From positions 196,673,887 to 196,737,886 of the forward strand of contig CP136062.1 of the NCBI GenBank assembly GCA_032622095.1: DNA of 64,000 nucleotides. Direction: 5' to 3'. Source of the stretch: Siphonodentalium dalli (Eukaryota > Mollusca > Scaphopoda > Gadilida > Siphonodentaliidae). Positions within the stretch are counted from its first letter, which is position 1. Every line of letters starts with the position of its first letter. Both the position numbers and the translations under genes were made by a program. The notes under the pieces were generated by a model. The model worked only from the letters and a program-made list of their open reading frames with translations, ran no database searches and was not told the origin of the DNA. Of the stretch, positions 36,244 to 47,541 are shown piece after piece.

Positions 36244-39200
36244 ATGGCTACTAACTACAAAGTTCCACCTGTTACTTATTTGATGAAAATAAATCATATG
36301 AACAATGGACCAACGAATAAGAAATTTGGAGGCTTGTGACTGAATTAGATTCAAAAAAGCAAGCTTTGGCAGTGACACTTTCATTGACTGGTCGTGCGAA
36401 GGAAGCAGCCCTCAATATTGCTGCTGCTGACCTTAACAAGGAGACAGGTTTAACCACCCTTCTAAATACACTGAATGATGTATTCAAAAAAGACAAGATT
36501 GACTCTGCCTACGAGTGCTACAAAAAGTTTGATAGCTATCGTCGGGAAGACAACATTCCTATATCAGAGTTCATTGTAGCCTTCGAAGGCCTCTATGTGA
36601 AATCAAAGAAGTATGAAATGACACTGCCTGATGCAGTTCTTGCATTTAAACTGTTGGACAGTGCAAATTTGTCTCAGCAAGAAAGACAACTGACGTTAAC
36701 TGCATGTTCTGAACTTACTTTTAAAAGTATGAAGTCTGCTCTGAAAAGAATATTTGGAACTTCGGACAGTGATATTTCACATGGAATACACATTAAGGAA
36801 GAAGTATTTACAGCAAGCAGTGATCGTAGACCACAATTTCGATACAACAAGTATGCTGGGGGTCAGAAAGTGAACACTGGAAACTCTACTCATGACATTC
36901 CGGGAACTAATCCACTAGATGCGAGAGGTAGACGCACCAAATGTGGCATCTGTAATTCTATCTTTCACTGGATAAAAGACTGTCCTCAGAGGACAGAATC
37001 TGTACATGAAGTACAAAACACTCTGCAAAATGAGGAACCGTCAACTAATGTGTGCAACATAACATTAATCACAAAAGAAGAGGAGTTTGATATTTTTCTG
37101 ACGGAAGGACTTGGCTCAGCTATATTAGACACTGCGTGTACTCGTACTGTTTGCGGTACAGATTGGTTGAAATACTATGTTTCTAACGAACTAAAAACTG
37201 ATGAAAAACAAATCAAGAGTTTTCCTAGTCATCGTGTGTTTCGGTTTGGAGACGGAAAGAAAGTTTTCTCATATATTTAAGAGAGTAATATTCCCAGCTT
37301 GTATTAATGGCACTGAATGCAACATCGATACAGAAGTTGTTGACGTGAAATTGCCTCTTCTGTTGAGTAAGACCTCATTGAAACGAGCTGAGACCCAACT
37401 AGATCTAAAAAATGATGCAGTGACGATGTTTGGTAAAAGTATTCCACTTGAGTTTACCTCCAGTGGGCATTACTGCATCAACCTCATGGACAAGGTAAAT
37501 ACTTATCATGATAGTTTAACTTCCGAACATGTGTTAATTAATTTTGCCTTGTTTTCTGATGAGGAAAAGAGAAAGACTTTGACGAAACTTCACAAACAAT
37601 TTGCGCATGCTTCAATTGTTAAATTAACAAGTTTGCTCAGGAAATCTGATGAATCACTGGATTTATCCCTTATCGAACCAATTCTCAAAGATATAATTTC
37701 TCGTTGTGAAACTTGCTGCAAGTATAAACAAACTCCTCCTCGTCCAGCAGTATAAGTTTACCTTTAGCTTCAAGATTCAATGAAACTGTAGCTGTAGATT
37801 TACATCAACTTGAGAACAATCTCTGGTATCTACATATTATTGACTTATTCACAAAATTTAGTGCTGCCTGCTTGATGGAATGTAAATCTCCGTCGCTATT
37901 TGTTGATAAGTTTATGCAACACTGGATAGCAATTCATGGTGCTCCGGCTAAACTTTTTAGTGATTTAGGTGGAGAATTCAATAATGCTGTTGTACATGAC
38001 ATGGCTGGGAATTTCAATATTGAAATCAAAACTACTGCAGGATTTAGCCCGTTTAGCAATGGAATTTGTGAACGCCATAACAAATATCTTACAGAGTTAC
38101 TCACCAAAGTGAAATACGACACGAAAAGCAAATGGCAAACTGCTTTGAGCTGGGCACTCATGGCAAAAAATGCCCTTTCAAACATTCAAGGATTCAGCCC
38201 ATTTCAACTTGTTTATGGAATAAACCCAAATTTACCATCAACTCTGATTGACAAACCTCCAGCATTGGAAGGTTCAACTGCAAGTTCTGTGATTGGTGAG
38301 CATATTGTGTCTCTTCAAACTGCGCGTCGATAATATATGCAAACTGAGTGTTCTGAACAAATTCGGCGTGCCTTAAGAAAACAAACCCGTACATTTAACT
38401 ATAATGAACATTATGTTACAGGAGACAAAGTCTATTACAAACGGCCCAACATCGACGAATGGAAAGGACCTGGTATAGTGATTGGACAGGAAAGTGCAGT
38501 TGTTTTTGTCAGACATTGTGGATTACTGGTGAGAGTGCATGAAAGTAGATTGAAGAAAGAAACTTTTTTAGATAATTCAAACATTTCTTCAAACACAACA
38601 TGTATATAGAAACCTGTTGTATCTCCTCTGAATGACAAATTTGATCAGTTTGATGACTCAGACATTCCTAATTCTCCAATTGATGTCAACGATTCAGAGT
38701 TGGACTCAGAAACCAGCCAGGTTTCAACAAATTTCTCATCTGTACATCCTGATTCTGTACATAAACTTAGATCTGGACAAATAGTTTCATACACAAATGT
38801 TGATACTGGTGAAAAAGTCGAAGCCAAAATTCTTGGTCGTGCTGGAAAATCTACTGGAAGTAACAAAAATTGGTTCAACATAGAAATTGTTCAACCATCT
38901 GCATTGGAATCCTCACAAATATCGATTGACTTAGGGAAAGTGCATAACCTGTTAGAATCTTCTGGAAATCCTACAGAAAATGATATTAATTCTGTCATTG
39001 GTAGTGTGTCGGATGATTATTGCCTCATTACAAGTGACATCTTTGACGAGGCTAAATCTACAGAGCTAAAAATCTGGATTGAGAACAGTGTATATGAACG
39101 TGTTCCTGATACCAATCAGAAATGTGTGCCCACCAGATGGGTATGTACTTTTAAAGAAATTGATGAAAACAACAGAGTTCCTAAAGCAAGGCTTGTCGCT

Positions 39201-40505
39201 CGAGGATTCGAGGAAATTGATAAGGACTCTCTGATAAAAGATTCTCCAACATGTTCAAGTGTTTCCCTACATTTAATACTTTCTATTTTTGCACAAAAAC
39301 ATTGGCAACCAGCATCAATAGACATTAAAGCTGCATTCTTACAAGGATCAGACATCAAACGAGATGTTTATATTCGACCACCTTCTGAGGCCAGTGAAAA
39401 ACATGTAGTATGGCGTCTACTCAAATGTGTTTATGGACTGACAGATGCATCATATCATTGGTACATTAAAGTAAATGAAGTTCTTACAAGTTGTGGGGCA
39501 ACACGTTCTGTTATTGATCCAGCTGTTTATTACTTTAGAAACAATTAACAAGGGCTTCAAGGAATTATGGCTTGTCATGTTGATGATTTTTTGTGGGGAG
39601 GATCCAAAGAATTTGAATCTCAAGTAATCGACAAAATTCGTGCAGCATTCAATATCGGACGCGAGTCAAATACTTGTTTCAAATACATAGGACTTAACCT
39701 TAAATGTTCACCAACTGCATTGAAATTCTCTCAGAAAGATTACATTAACAATCTTTCTACTATAGAACTACCTAAATCCAGATTTGTAGAACCTGATTCA
39801 GCTCTAACTGACAGTGAATTGGATCTTGTGCGGTCAAAAATTGGTCAAATTCTGTGGGTAGCTAATCAAACTCGTCTAGACGTTTCATTCGAAGCTAGTA
39901 TTCTGGCTAGTGAATTCAAGAAATCCACAATTAAAACAGTTTTACACATCAATAAAATTATAAAGAAAATTAAATCAGAAAATGTCTGTCTAACGTATAA
40001 ACATCTTGGTTCTGAAGATTCACTACATCTTGGTGTATATAGTGATGCCTCATTGGGAAATTTGGACGATGGTGGTTCTCAAGGAGGTTATTTCATTGTT
40101 TTATCGGGTGAAAATGGATATTTTGCGCCAATTTCATGGAAGTCCAAGAGAGTCCGTCGTGTGGTGCGTAGTACACTTGCTAGTGAAACATTAGCATTGA
40201 ACGAGGCTATTGATGCTGCAATTTCTCTTAGCGTGTTATATGAAGAACTGTTCTCATACAAATTACCCATAAAATGCTTCACGGACAACCAGTCACTTAT
40301 TGACTCAATTCATTCAGAAAAATCTGTGAATGAAAAGAGACTGCGAATAGAAATAGCGGTCATCAAAGAACTGATTGCATCTAATAAGATATCTTCAGTG
40401 ACATGGATCGAGACCAAGCAACAACCAGCAGATTGTCTCACAAAACATGGTGCTTCTAGCCTGTTCATTCTCAGAGCACTAGAGGCTAACAAGATGAATG
40501 TATAA
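36244..40505 (+). pseudogene. Copia gag-pol polyprotein, broken by stops and frameshifts
   Basis: Gag region to about 36930; CCHC zinc knuckle CGICNSIFHWIKDC (36942-36983); aspartic protease with LDTACTRTVCG (Asp codon at 37128); integrase HHCC region about 37560-37735; integrase core with SDLGGEF and GICERHN (about 37797-38330); reverse transcriptase with DIKAAFLQG and CHVDDFLWGG (about 39100-39640); RNase H with YSDASLG, ASETLALNEA and FTDNQSL (about 40030-40480). Damage: a frame change and TAA near the gag start, frame changes near 37270 and 37750, in-frame TAA at 38331, TAG at 38607 and TAA at 39546. The last stop is 40503-40505. Inactive as written. Confidence 0.95.
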
Positions 40506-40555
40506 TACAGTCAACAAATGTGTATATAGTTTGTACAGTATATATCTATGTTAAT

Positions 40556-40570
40556 AAAAGAAGGGGAGAT
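40556..40570 (+). other. Copia polypurine tract
   Basis: AAAAGAAGGGGAGAT lies immediately before the 3' LTR, the expected place and composition for the plus-strand primer. Confidence 0.85.
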
Positions 40571-40756
40571 TGTGAGATTGTGATTATTAGATATACAGTA
40601 TAGAAACAGTCTATAGATTGACAAAGGTGAAACAGACTATAGTGTGATGTAAAGAGAGGGAACAACCAAGATGGCCGTTGAAGGTGAAAGGAAAATTATT
40701 AGTGTTTCCAGGTTGTTCATCCATAAGTATTTGATAACCATTCTACCTTAGTTTCA
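40571..40756 (+). repeat. Copia 3' LTR
   Basis: Starts TGTGAGATTG and ends TTTCA, followed by the target duplication GTACC. Two substitutions and a 4-bp indel separate it from the joined 5' LTR, about 1.1% divergence over 182 aligned bases by eye. Confidence 0.95.
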
Positions 40757-40761
40757 GTACC

Positions 40762-42354
40762 CACCCACCATCCCGCCACACATAGTATCTTATGCGCCTC
40801 GGTCGAGGTTTTTTACACAAATCGAGGTTTAGTACATAAATTTTGGGTTCTCCCTGACCTGATTAAGGGCATATATTGGTTGATTAGTGTTCAAAACTAT
40901 GTCACCACTGGAAACATAGGAAAGGGCAATTATTAATTTATACTTGTGCTTCATGTATATGGGATATGAATGTTAGTGAATGCTATGTGAATAATTAAAT
41001 TGTCTTAGTCAAAACTTCTGATTTAAAAACAAATATGTGTTGGAATTATGTAGGCCTACAATGCATGTATATGGAGAGATGGCAAGGAATGTTTGTTCTG
41101 TGTATATGCATTCTTTTGAAGAAACAAAAACATACATTTACAGCTGAGTGATTTATACTATATTCAGCTACTTAAAATAAAAACTAAACATCTGGGTGAC
41201 TCAAAATATGAGGGTACGTCAGGATCAAACTGTATAAATACCCTAAAAGTCCAGCAATGCCACCAACTAGACCCGATACTTGTCGGACTACGTTGAAGCC
41301 GCACCATGCAAGTGTCACAGTGTGACAATATACTGACATAGCAACTTCACCAGTTCGAAATTGGGGTAACATATTGGCGACCCAAGCAGCATTGTCCAGC
41401 TCTCCTCCCGCGATATTATATCGATGATCTATCTGATCATTTTTGGTCGATTCAATTCAGTTAGGATGACGAAAACAATGAGATATGTTGTCAATATTAT
41501 GTTTTCTATTGGCCCATATGCGTGTTTGTTTACAACGAATATGTACCGGTGCAACGTACTTACGAAATGACGTTCCAATATTACTGTACATACCGCGGTC
41601 GTTAAAAGTACTTTGATACGTACCGTACACAACGCCATTAAATTTCGGATATGGAATGCATATTGTTCTAGGTAAATACTAGGCAGCAATATTTAGGACA
41701 AATAAAATATTTCGACGTGGGGCTTAAAAATCGGGGCGGGCTGGTTTAAAAATCTAGCAATTGTTTTATCGTGGCCAAATCATGTCCCAATCATCACCCT
41801 ATAGACGAATCGGCTTATATTGTAGGCCTAGATATATACCTATTTCCAAATGCATATTAGCATAATATATACCATTTCCCCCATGCTAATACAAAAAGTA
41901 ATTTGGGGGTCCTTGGGGCTTGCTCCACTCATATGGTGTACTTACATACGATACTTGAAATGGGGGGGGGGGGGTGGCGGCGTTTTTTTGTGATCGAAAT
42001 GTGATTTTTATGCAAAATAATAACCAGAATATTCCATTTTAAAACCCATGCATCGGGAACAAAAAAACAGATTTATTCGAACATGGTCATCTATATAATT
42101 ATGTTGGTTCAAATTATAAGGCATATGGCTTCCAAAATTGATCAATATAACAAAATTCAAACTTTTGCCATTAGAAATTCCAGAAAATCCATTTTAATGC
42201 AGATGACATATAGGCCTATATATTGGGTGTCAATTTCACATACCGGTATAAATATTGATCAGAACACTATATGTATACTTTGAATATATATAGAAACTAT
42301 TAACTTGAATATTCAATTAATAAATAGATATACGTGCATGGTATATATACTCAC
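40762..42354 (-). other. Intronic stretch, nothing recognised
   Basis: Contains a G12 run at about 41962-41974 and several TAGGCCTA words. I see no exon or element I can support. Confidence 0.4.
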
Positions 42355-42412
42355 TTTCGTCTGAAAACCGATCAGGAACTTTAACTCTTCGTTTTGGATC
42401 ATATGCTGCCAT
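42355..42412 (-). CDS. BEN-like protein, first coding exon
   Basis: ATG at 42412-42410 in a good Kozak context (GCAAAATGG), 19 codons reading MAAYDPKRRVKVPDRFSDE plus one base, then donor GTGAGT. It joins in phase to the exon at 33469-33637. The frame is open upstream to another ATG at 42586, but that segment has no protein-like composition and the Kozak context favours this start. The basic start followed by PDRFSDE fits an N-terminal block ahead of the WY-containing segment. Confidence 0.65.
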
Positions 42413-43392
42413 TTTGCCTTTTGTTGGTTGTACATATGCCGCGTGAATCACGGAAATTGCCGACGATTGAACAATGATCGGCGACAGTCGGAAACCTTCT
42501 CTCAATGACTTCCATCGACTGATTACCATCTCACACGAGACTAGCCGAACATACACGAATTCGGTTTGTTGCAGACTCCCGCGCAAACCTGTTAGATTTC
42601 AAAGAGTAAAATTCCAAATTGACAGTTTTATCGTCTATCCTGTGGAGGTGACTTGATATTAGCACTGGTATAGACCCACTCTTTGGCAAACACATGTTGG
42701 ATGAGTTTCATTTATTACTGACAGTATTAACCACTCCTATTCTATGTTATATGTTTCACAATAGAAGTGATATTCCCCAGTGCAATTATGTTACTTATAT
42801 ATGTGGCAAAGGGTTGAAGCCACGCACGCAATATCAAGTTGGATATACCACGTAGATATATATTATGTCGGGTATTTTTTTCAACGAAATGTCCCAGTTA
42901 TAAAGGAGGAATATATTCAAGGTGGTGTGTACCTGATAGAGGTTATATCATGAATGGACATGTATAACTCGTTTGAACCTAAAATCAAATTTGCTTCTAA
43001 AAATAGGCGCCTGGTGTGTTGTATAGTCCCAAGCATGTTCTAAGAGCAATGCTCGCCATGTTTCGGAGGCATAAAATATATAATATTGCTGCTGTGCCAT
43101 ACCTCCTATATACATATACATATAAGGACAATATAAGTTTCGTTGGCATGGGAAAAATATATACCATGTGTGGACACATGTATTGAAGTTATCAAGAATG
43201 TCCATAAAGCCGTTTTTAATTAGCCATGCACACATGCAGAAGTGAGATAAACGCTCTTTATTTTCACCAGATCATATATGTGAATCAAATAAGGTGACCG
43301 TTCAGTATCGCTCTTTGTTATTTCACGATGAACAATATTTCGGTCATGTTTTTTTTTCTAGATTCCACGACGCTATCGTTATTTCAGTTGCA
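42413..43392. other. 5' flank of the BEN-like gene and intergenic sequence
   Basis: The minus-strand gene's 5' UTR and promoter should lie here. I see no TATA box or other clear promoter element. Confidence 0.35.
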
Positions 43393-43637
43393 TGCTTTCA
43401 TAAAGCTGGGTACCCAAATGTAAATTTTATAAAAGCTGGGTACCCAACTGAAAGTTTTAAAAAGCTGGGTACCCAACTGAACGAAGGGGGATGACAATGA
43501 CCATTTCACCGTAACTGGTGCTGAAATGCATGGTCACTGCCCCCACCCCTTTCGCCCAGTTGGGTACCCAGCTTTTTAAAATTTTCAGTTGGGTACCCAG
43601 CTTTTGTAAAATTTACATTTGGGTACCCTGCTTTATA
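43393..43637. mobile_element. Hairpin element built from GGGTACCC units
   Basis: The left arm carries three units of AAAGCTGGGTACCCAA plus a spacer of about 15 bp; the right arm is their inverse (GGGTACCCAGCTTTT), with the centre at about 43510 near CGTAACTGG. The arms form one long inverted repeat. A third single-orientation copy of the left arm is at 43833-43973. Non-coding. Confidence 0.85.
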
Positions 43638-43832
43638 TGAAATCTCACACAGAGCGTGATTTAATTAGTGATTGTCGTAATTTAGTTGCGAAATGAAGCT
43701 GTTAAATTTGTGAATATATATTTGTTTATATGTGAATTATGATGTATATTCGTCACAATGCTTGGAAATAATAGCGGACAAGAATTGTATGCATATAGGG
43801 CATGGGTACGTAGGCCTATACTGCAGACCGAC

Positions 43833-43973
43833 TGCTTTCATAAAGCTGGGAACCCAAATGTAAATTTTATAAAAGCAGCTGGGTAGGCCTACCCAACTGC
43901 ATGAAAGTTTTAAAAAGCTGGGTACCCAACTGAACGAACGGGGATGCCAGTGACCATTTCAGCCTAACTGGTT
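43833..43973 (+). repeat. Unpaired copy of the GGGTACCC-unit arm
   Basis: Matches 43393-43525 in order (TTTCATAAAGCTGGG, then AAATGTAAATTTTATAAAAG, then AACTGAACGAA) and diverges after TAACTGG. One unit carries a TAGGCCTA-containing insertion. Confidence 0.85.
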
Positions 43974-44287
43974 AATATAACGGCCGAGGCTAGGCCTATA
44001 TAGGCTATTCTGCCGTAGCCTATATATACGACAAATAACTCTAACCCCGCATATAGCTATTCTGTCGCTGGCCTATATATATGCGGTAGAATTGCCTCGC
44101 TGGCTATTGTGCCGTATTCGGTAGAAAAGCCATAAACCGAGATATGGCGCTATTCTACCTGAGAGGCTATATTCTGCCTTATGCAGCAATTTAGCCTTTC
44201 CGTAATATAAATACGATAAACAGACATAAGTTTGAAAAGCAAACTGGTACACGTTTTCATGGAATCGGCTTCTGTATGCCTACACAA

Positions 44288-45825
44288 GGGTATCACCCCC
44301 CTCCCCCCTGAATCCTGAATACCAGTTAATTTTGGGGGTGAATCCTGAATACGAGTTAATTATGGGGGGTGAATCCTGAATACATGTTAAGAAATAATAT
44401 GCGATAAATGACATACATATTGACTGTTTTAATATCAGACAGATACAAGCAGATGTTACATAGACACATTATGATGCCGGTCGCGTTATGAGGTCGTTAT
44501 GATACCATTAATGATACTTTATGATCAGGGACGTGGCTAGAGGGTTTCCGTTGGGGTGGTGTCCACCTTGGGATATTCCAACTGCACCCCCCCCCCCCCC
44601 CTTGAGTCAGAATAAGACCGAATAGAAGTTTTGCATAATTCCATTTGCACCTCAGTATTTAGGCCTAATATCCTATATCTTCATAAACCATGGTTCTATA
44701 TTCCCGGTATGAGAACATTCAGATATTTTAACCTGAAACATAGCATAAATCCTAACATCTAGTGGTCTAACTCCATACAAATAAATGCACACGGCTACGG
44801 GCAAGAGACCACGACACACCGAGCTAACCATCGTTGTTCGGCCGGTGTGAGAAAATTTTGAAATTTGAACAAGAAAATCGCAAATCCTAGCATCCAGACT
44901 GGCCTCAACTAAAGCTTTCCTATAGTGTTGGAAATTTCAAACCTCATACTCCCCCTCAGGTTGGAAAATTCTCCAACTGATGAACACAAGGTTGACCAAA
45001 TGTAGTACAATATTGTTAAACTTATTAGCATTTTTTTATTGGCCACAGGGGAGAGACAATGACACACCGGGCCGACCATGGTTCGGTCCGGTGTGCGAAA
45101 ATTTTGTAATCTGAACAAGAAAATCGCAAAATCCTAGCATATAGACTAGCGCCAAGCATTCTTAGAGTTGGAAATTTCAAACCTGACACCCCACTTAGGT
45201 TGGAAAATTTACAACTGATGACAATTCCAATGCCAATGTTGACCAAATGTATTAGAATATTGTTTTCTTAAATTAACTAGCAGTTTTTGACTGGCGGTGG
45301 GGGAGGGACCAGGACACAAGATTTCCAAGTGTTGAAAATTTCCAACCTGTCACCCCCCTGAGGTTGGAAAATTTCCAACTGATGACCATTTCAGTCCAAA
45401 ATTTTGACAAAAAATAGGAAAATATGCAAATATTGGTCCAAAAACAATTAATTCCCCCCAATAAATTGTTTGAAAATCAAACTACAAGAACATTTCAATC
45501 TATTGTTGGTGTGAAATTTCCAACTAATGTTTTGGCAGGAACTGTTGAAAAATTTGACCAAAGTTGGGGTGTGAGACCCCCCCCCCCCCCCTCCTGTCGC
45601 CACGTCTCTGTTTATGATGGCATGGTGGTCGAATATGCCCAAGAAGCTATTCTACGCACTCATTAATACATATAACTAGCACAAAATATTACTTTGCGCC
45701 ATCAAAACCTGCGTCCAAGATGTTTTGCTTGAACCCGAATACCAGTTAATTCGGGGGTATGAATCCCGCGTACGGCTTCAAAACACCCTGAATCCCGCGT
45801 ACCGAAAAGGGGGGGGGTGATACCC
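44288..45825. mobile_element. G-rich TIR element, about 1.54 kb, non-autonomous
   Basis: The left end is GGGTATCACCCCCC and the right end is its inverse GGGTGATACCC after a G run. Subterminal repeats pair too: TGAATCCTGAATACCAG and ATACCAGTTAATT words at the left match CCGAATACCAGTTAATTC and TGAATCCCGCGTAC at the right. No transposase is visible. It contains the roughly 245-bp tandem repeats described separately. Confidence 0.65.
44803..45395. repeat. Diverged tandem repeat, period about 245 bp
   Basis: Successive units share CACACCG, GGTGTG, AAAATTTTG, GAACAAGAAAATCGCAAA, TTGGAAATTTCAAACC and AGGTTGGAAAAT in order. Two full copies and part of a third are visible. Confidence 0.75.
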
Positions 45826-46719
45826 TCCTACACAATAACCCAGAATAAGTCATCACTCTGGCGCCAACATTATTGTGACGGACACGCACATTTGACATTG
45901 ACGTGGGCGTCGTGCAAACAACGCATATATTTACGGTGCTTTACTAGCAGTTTGGCTAAAGTAGGCCTAATGTATATACGGCACTCTGCTATATATATAA
46001 CTATACGTATAAATAACGTAACGTACACACAACACAATCGTCATTGGCACTGGCATGACGTATAGTTATAGTTTTGTTCATTCAGTCACAGCTGAACACA
46101 CAAGCAAAAAAATTGTGTTTTTTTTTGTAACACATAATCCCACTTCGAACGTCACATCAAAATTGCTCTCGGCGTTATGGAGCAAAGATGAAAGCAAGAA
46201 AAACGAAGCGTATGTGTACGAGTGATCCACTGGGTACGCAATTGTAAAGGTATGAAATTTTGTTATCGATAACTTGCAAGTTGAACACTTATTTCTGTTA
46301 CTCTGTCGATCATAATTCGAATTTGCCGTATCGTTTAATTTGAGGTACTAGTATACCATTAGTCAATTAATTTCTTCTTCATATATGAATTGAGCATGTT
46401 CATCATACCATTTCTGTTGACTAGTATGTTATACTCGTTACAGCAATGAAGTAAATAAATGGGACGAAATTGGGCAACACGACTACTACTGTCGACTAGA
46501 CGTTTCGTACAAAATTTGTGTTTCAGAAAATGACGTTTATTACACTCTGGATGGCAAATTGATTTTGACGATTAATTACCATTAAATTCAATGACTTAAC
46601 GTCATTGGGCCCCCCCCCCCCCTTCCCCTCAGGGTCAATGAACTGTTTTATTTTATCACTTTTCAAATCAAATATCTTGTACTAGTAGGCCTACTAAGTT
46701 GTATAATTGTTAACTTAAT

Positions 46720-47066
46720 CAGACGACCACGATACAATCGTAAGTGGAGGAATCGGGCCCGACGAGATCGTGGATAGTTTGTTCAGACGATTGCTATGTC
46801 ACGTGCATTATGATATCGTAGGTTGTTCTAAAGCTTGTGATTGACACCCTACGGTCATTTCCAACTACGATTTTTACGTACACACGACTGCGATTACGTC
46901 GCAAGTGGAAGTAACAAGGATGTACGCCACGATTTCGCATCTAAAATCAAACAGCGCTTGATATTATTTTATGACCTACGATTTTGACGTGGGCATGTGC
47001 AGTCCATATTCCGGTTACTTCCTACGACAGAAATCTTTCCACTTACGATTGTATCGTGGTCGTCTG
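46720..47066. mobile_element. MITE with 30-bp terminal inverted repeats
   Basis: The left end is CAGACGACCACGATACAATC and the right end GATTGTATCGTGGTCGTCTG, perfectly inverse over about 30 bp. The interior has further CGATTTTTACG-type words. No target duplication is convincing, so the superfamily is open. It lies between the putative 5' exon and the coding start of the transposase gene. Confidence 0.88.
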
Positions 47067-47541
47067 AAGGTACACTAAGATTCTGAACCCCCTCCGACAG
47101 AATGGTTTCAATAATATTTTATTCATAATCATATGACAATTAGGGGGGGGGGGGTGCAACTGTTAGAAACATGAAGTAGGGCCAAGGCAAGGGGGAAAGG
47201 ACTATACAAATGGATTTTTTTTTTGGACTTGGAATTTCGGTCTTGTTGAGGTGTGGGGTAACGTGGATGTTACGCTATTACTTTTAGTGAATAAAATATT
47301 ATGGTTTATATTTTAATATATATTTTTAAATCTAATCTGTGTCAAGACAAAGTGTCAATTGAAATATTAAAGACACCCGGGCCACTGCAGATCACTGCAT
47401 GCTACAATAGAATAAATTAATATTTTTACTTCATCTTACTTTTCCAGGATTCGCCATTGACGTATGAGAAACAGCCATTTGAATTAAAGGGAGTGAACTG
47501 AAGGCTGATTGTATAAACTGCACATTGACTCAACAGAAACT

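Larger units (their letters stand above)
34428..40761 (+). mobile_element. Copia LTR retrotransposon (GalEa-like), with nested LINE
   Basis: A 5-bp target duplication GTACC flanks the element (34428-34432 and 40757-40761). LTRs start TGTGAGATTG and end TTTCA. The 3' LTR is intact (186 bp); the 5' LTR is split by a LINE. Next come a primer-binding site, one gag-pol unit in Copia order (protease, integrase, reverse transcriptase, RNase H) and a polypurine tract. The assignment to the GalEa group, the main Copia lineage of aquatic invertebrates, rests on overall resemblance and is tentative. It is inserted antisense in the first intron of the BEN-like gene. Confidence 0.95.

Noticed and set aside
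41184-41372. Hydrophobic minus-strand frame of 62 codons
   Set aside because: No splice-site support, no family resemblance, and it lies in repeat-rich intronic sequence.
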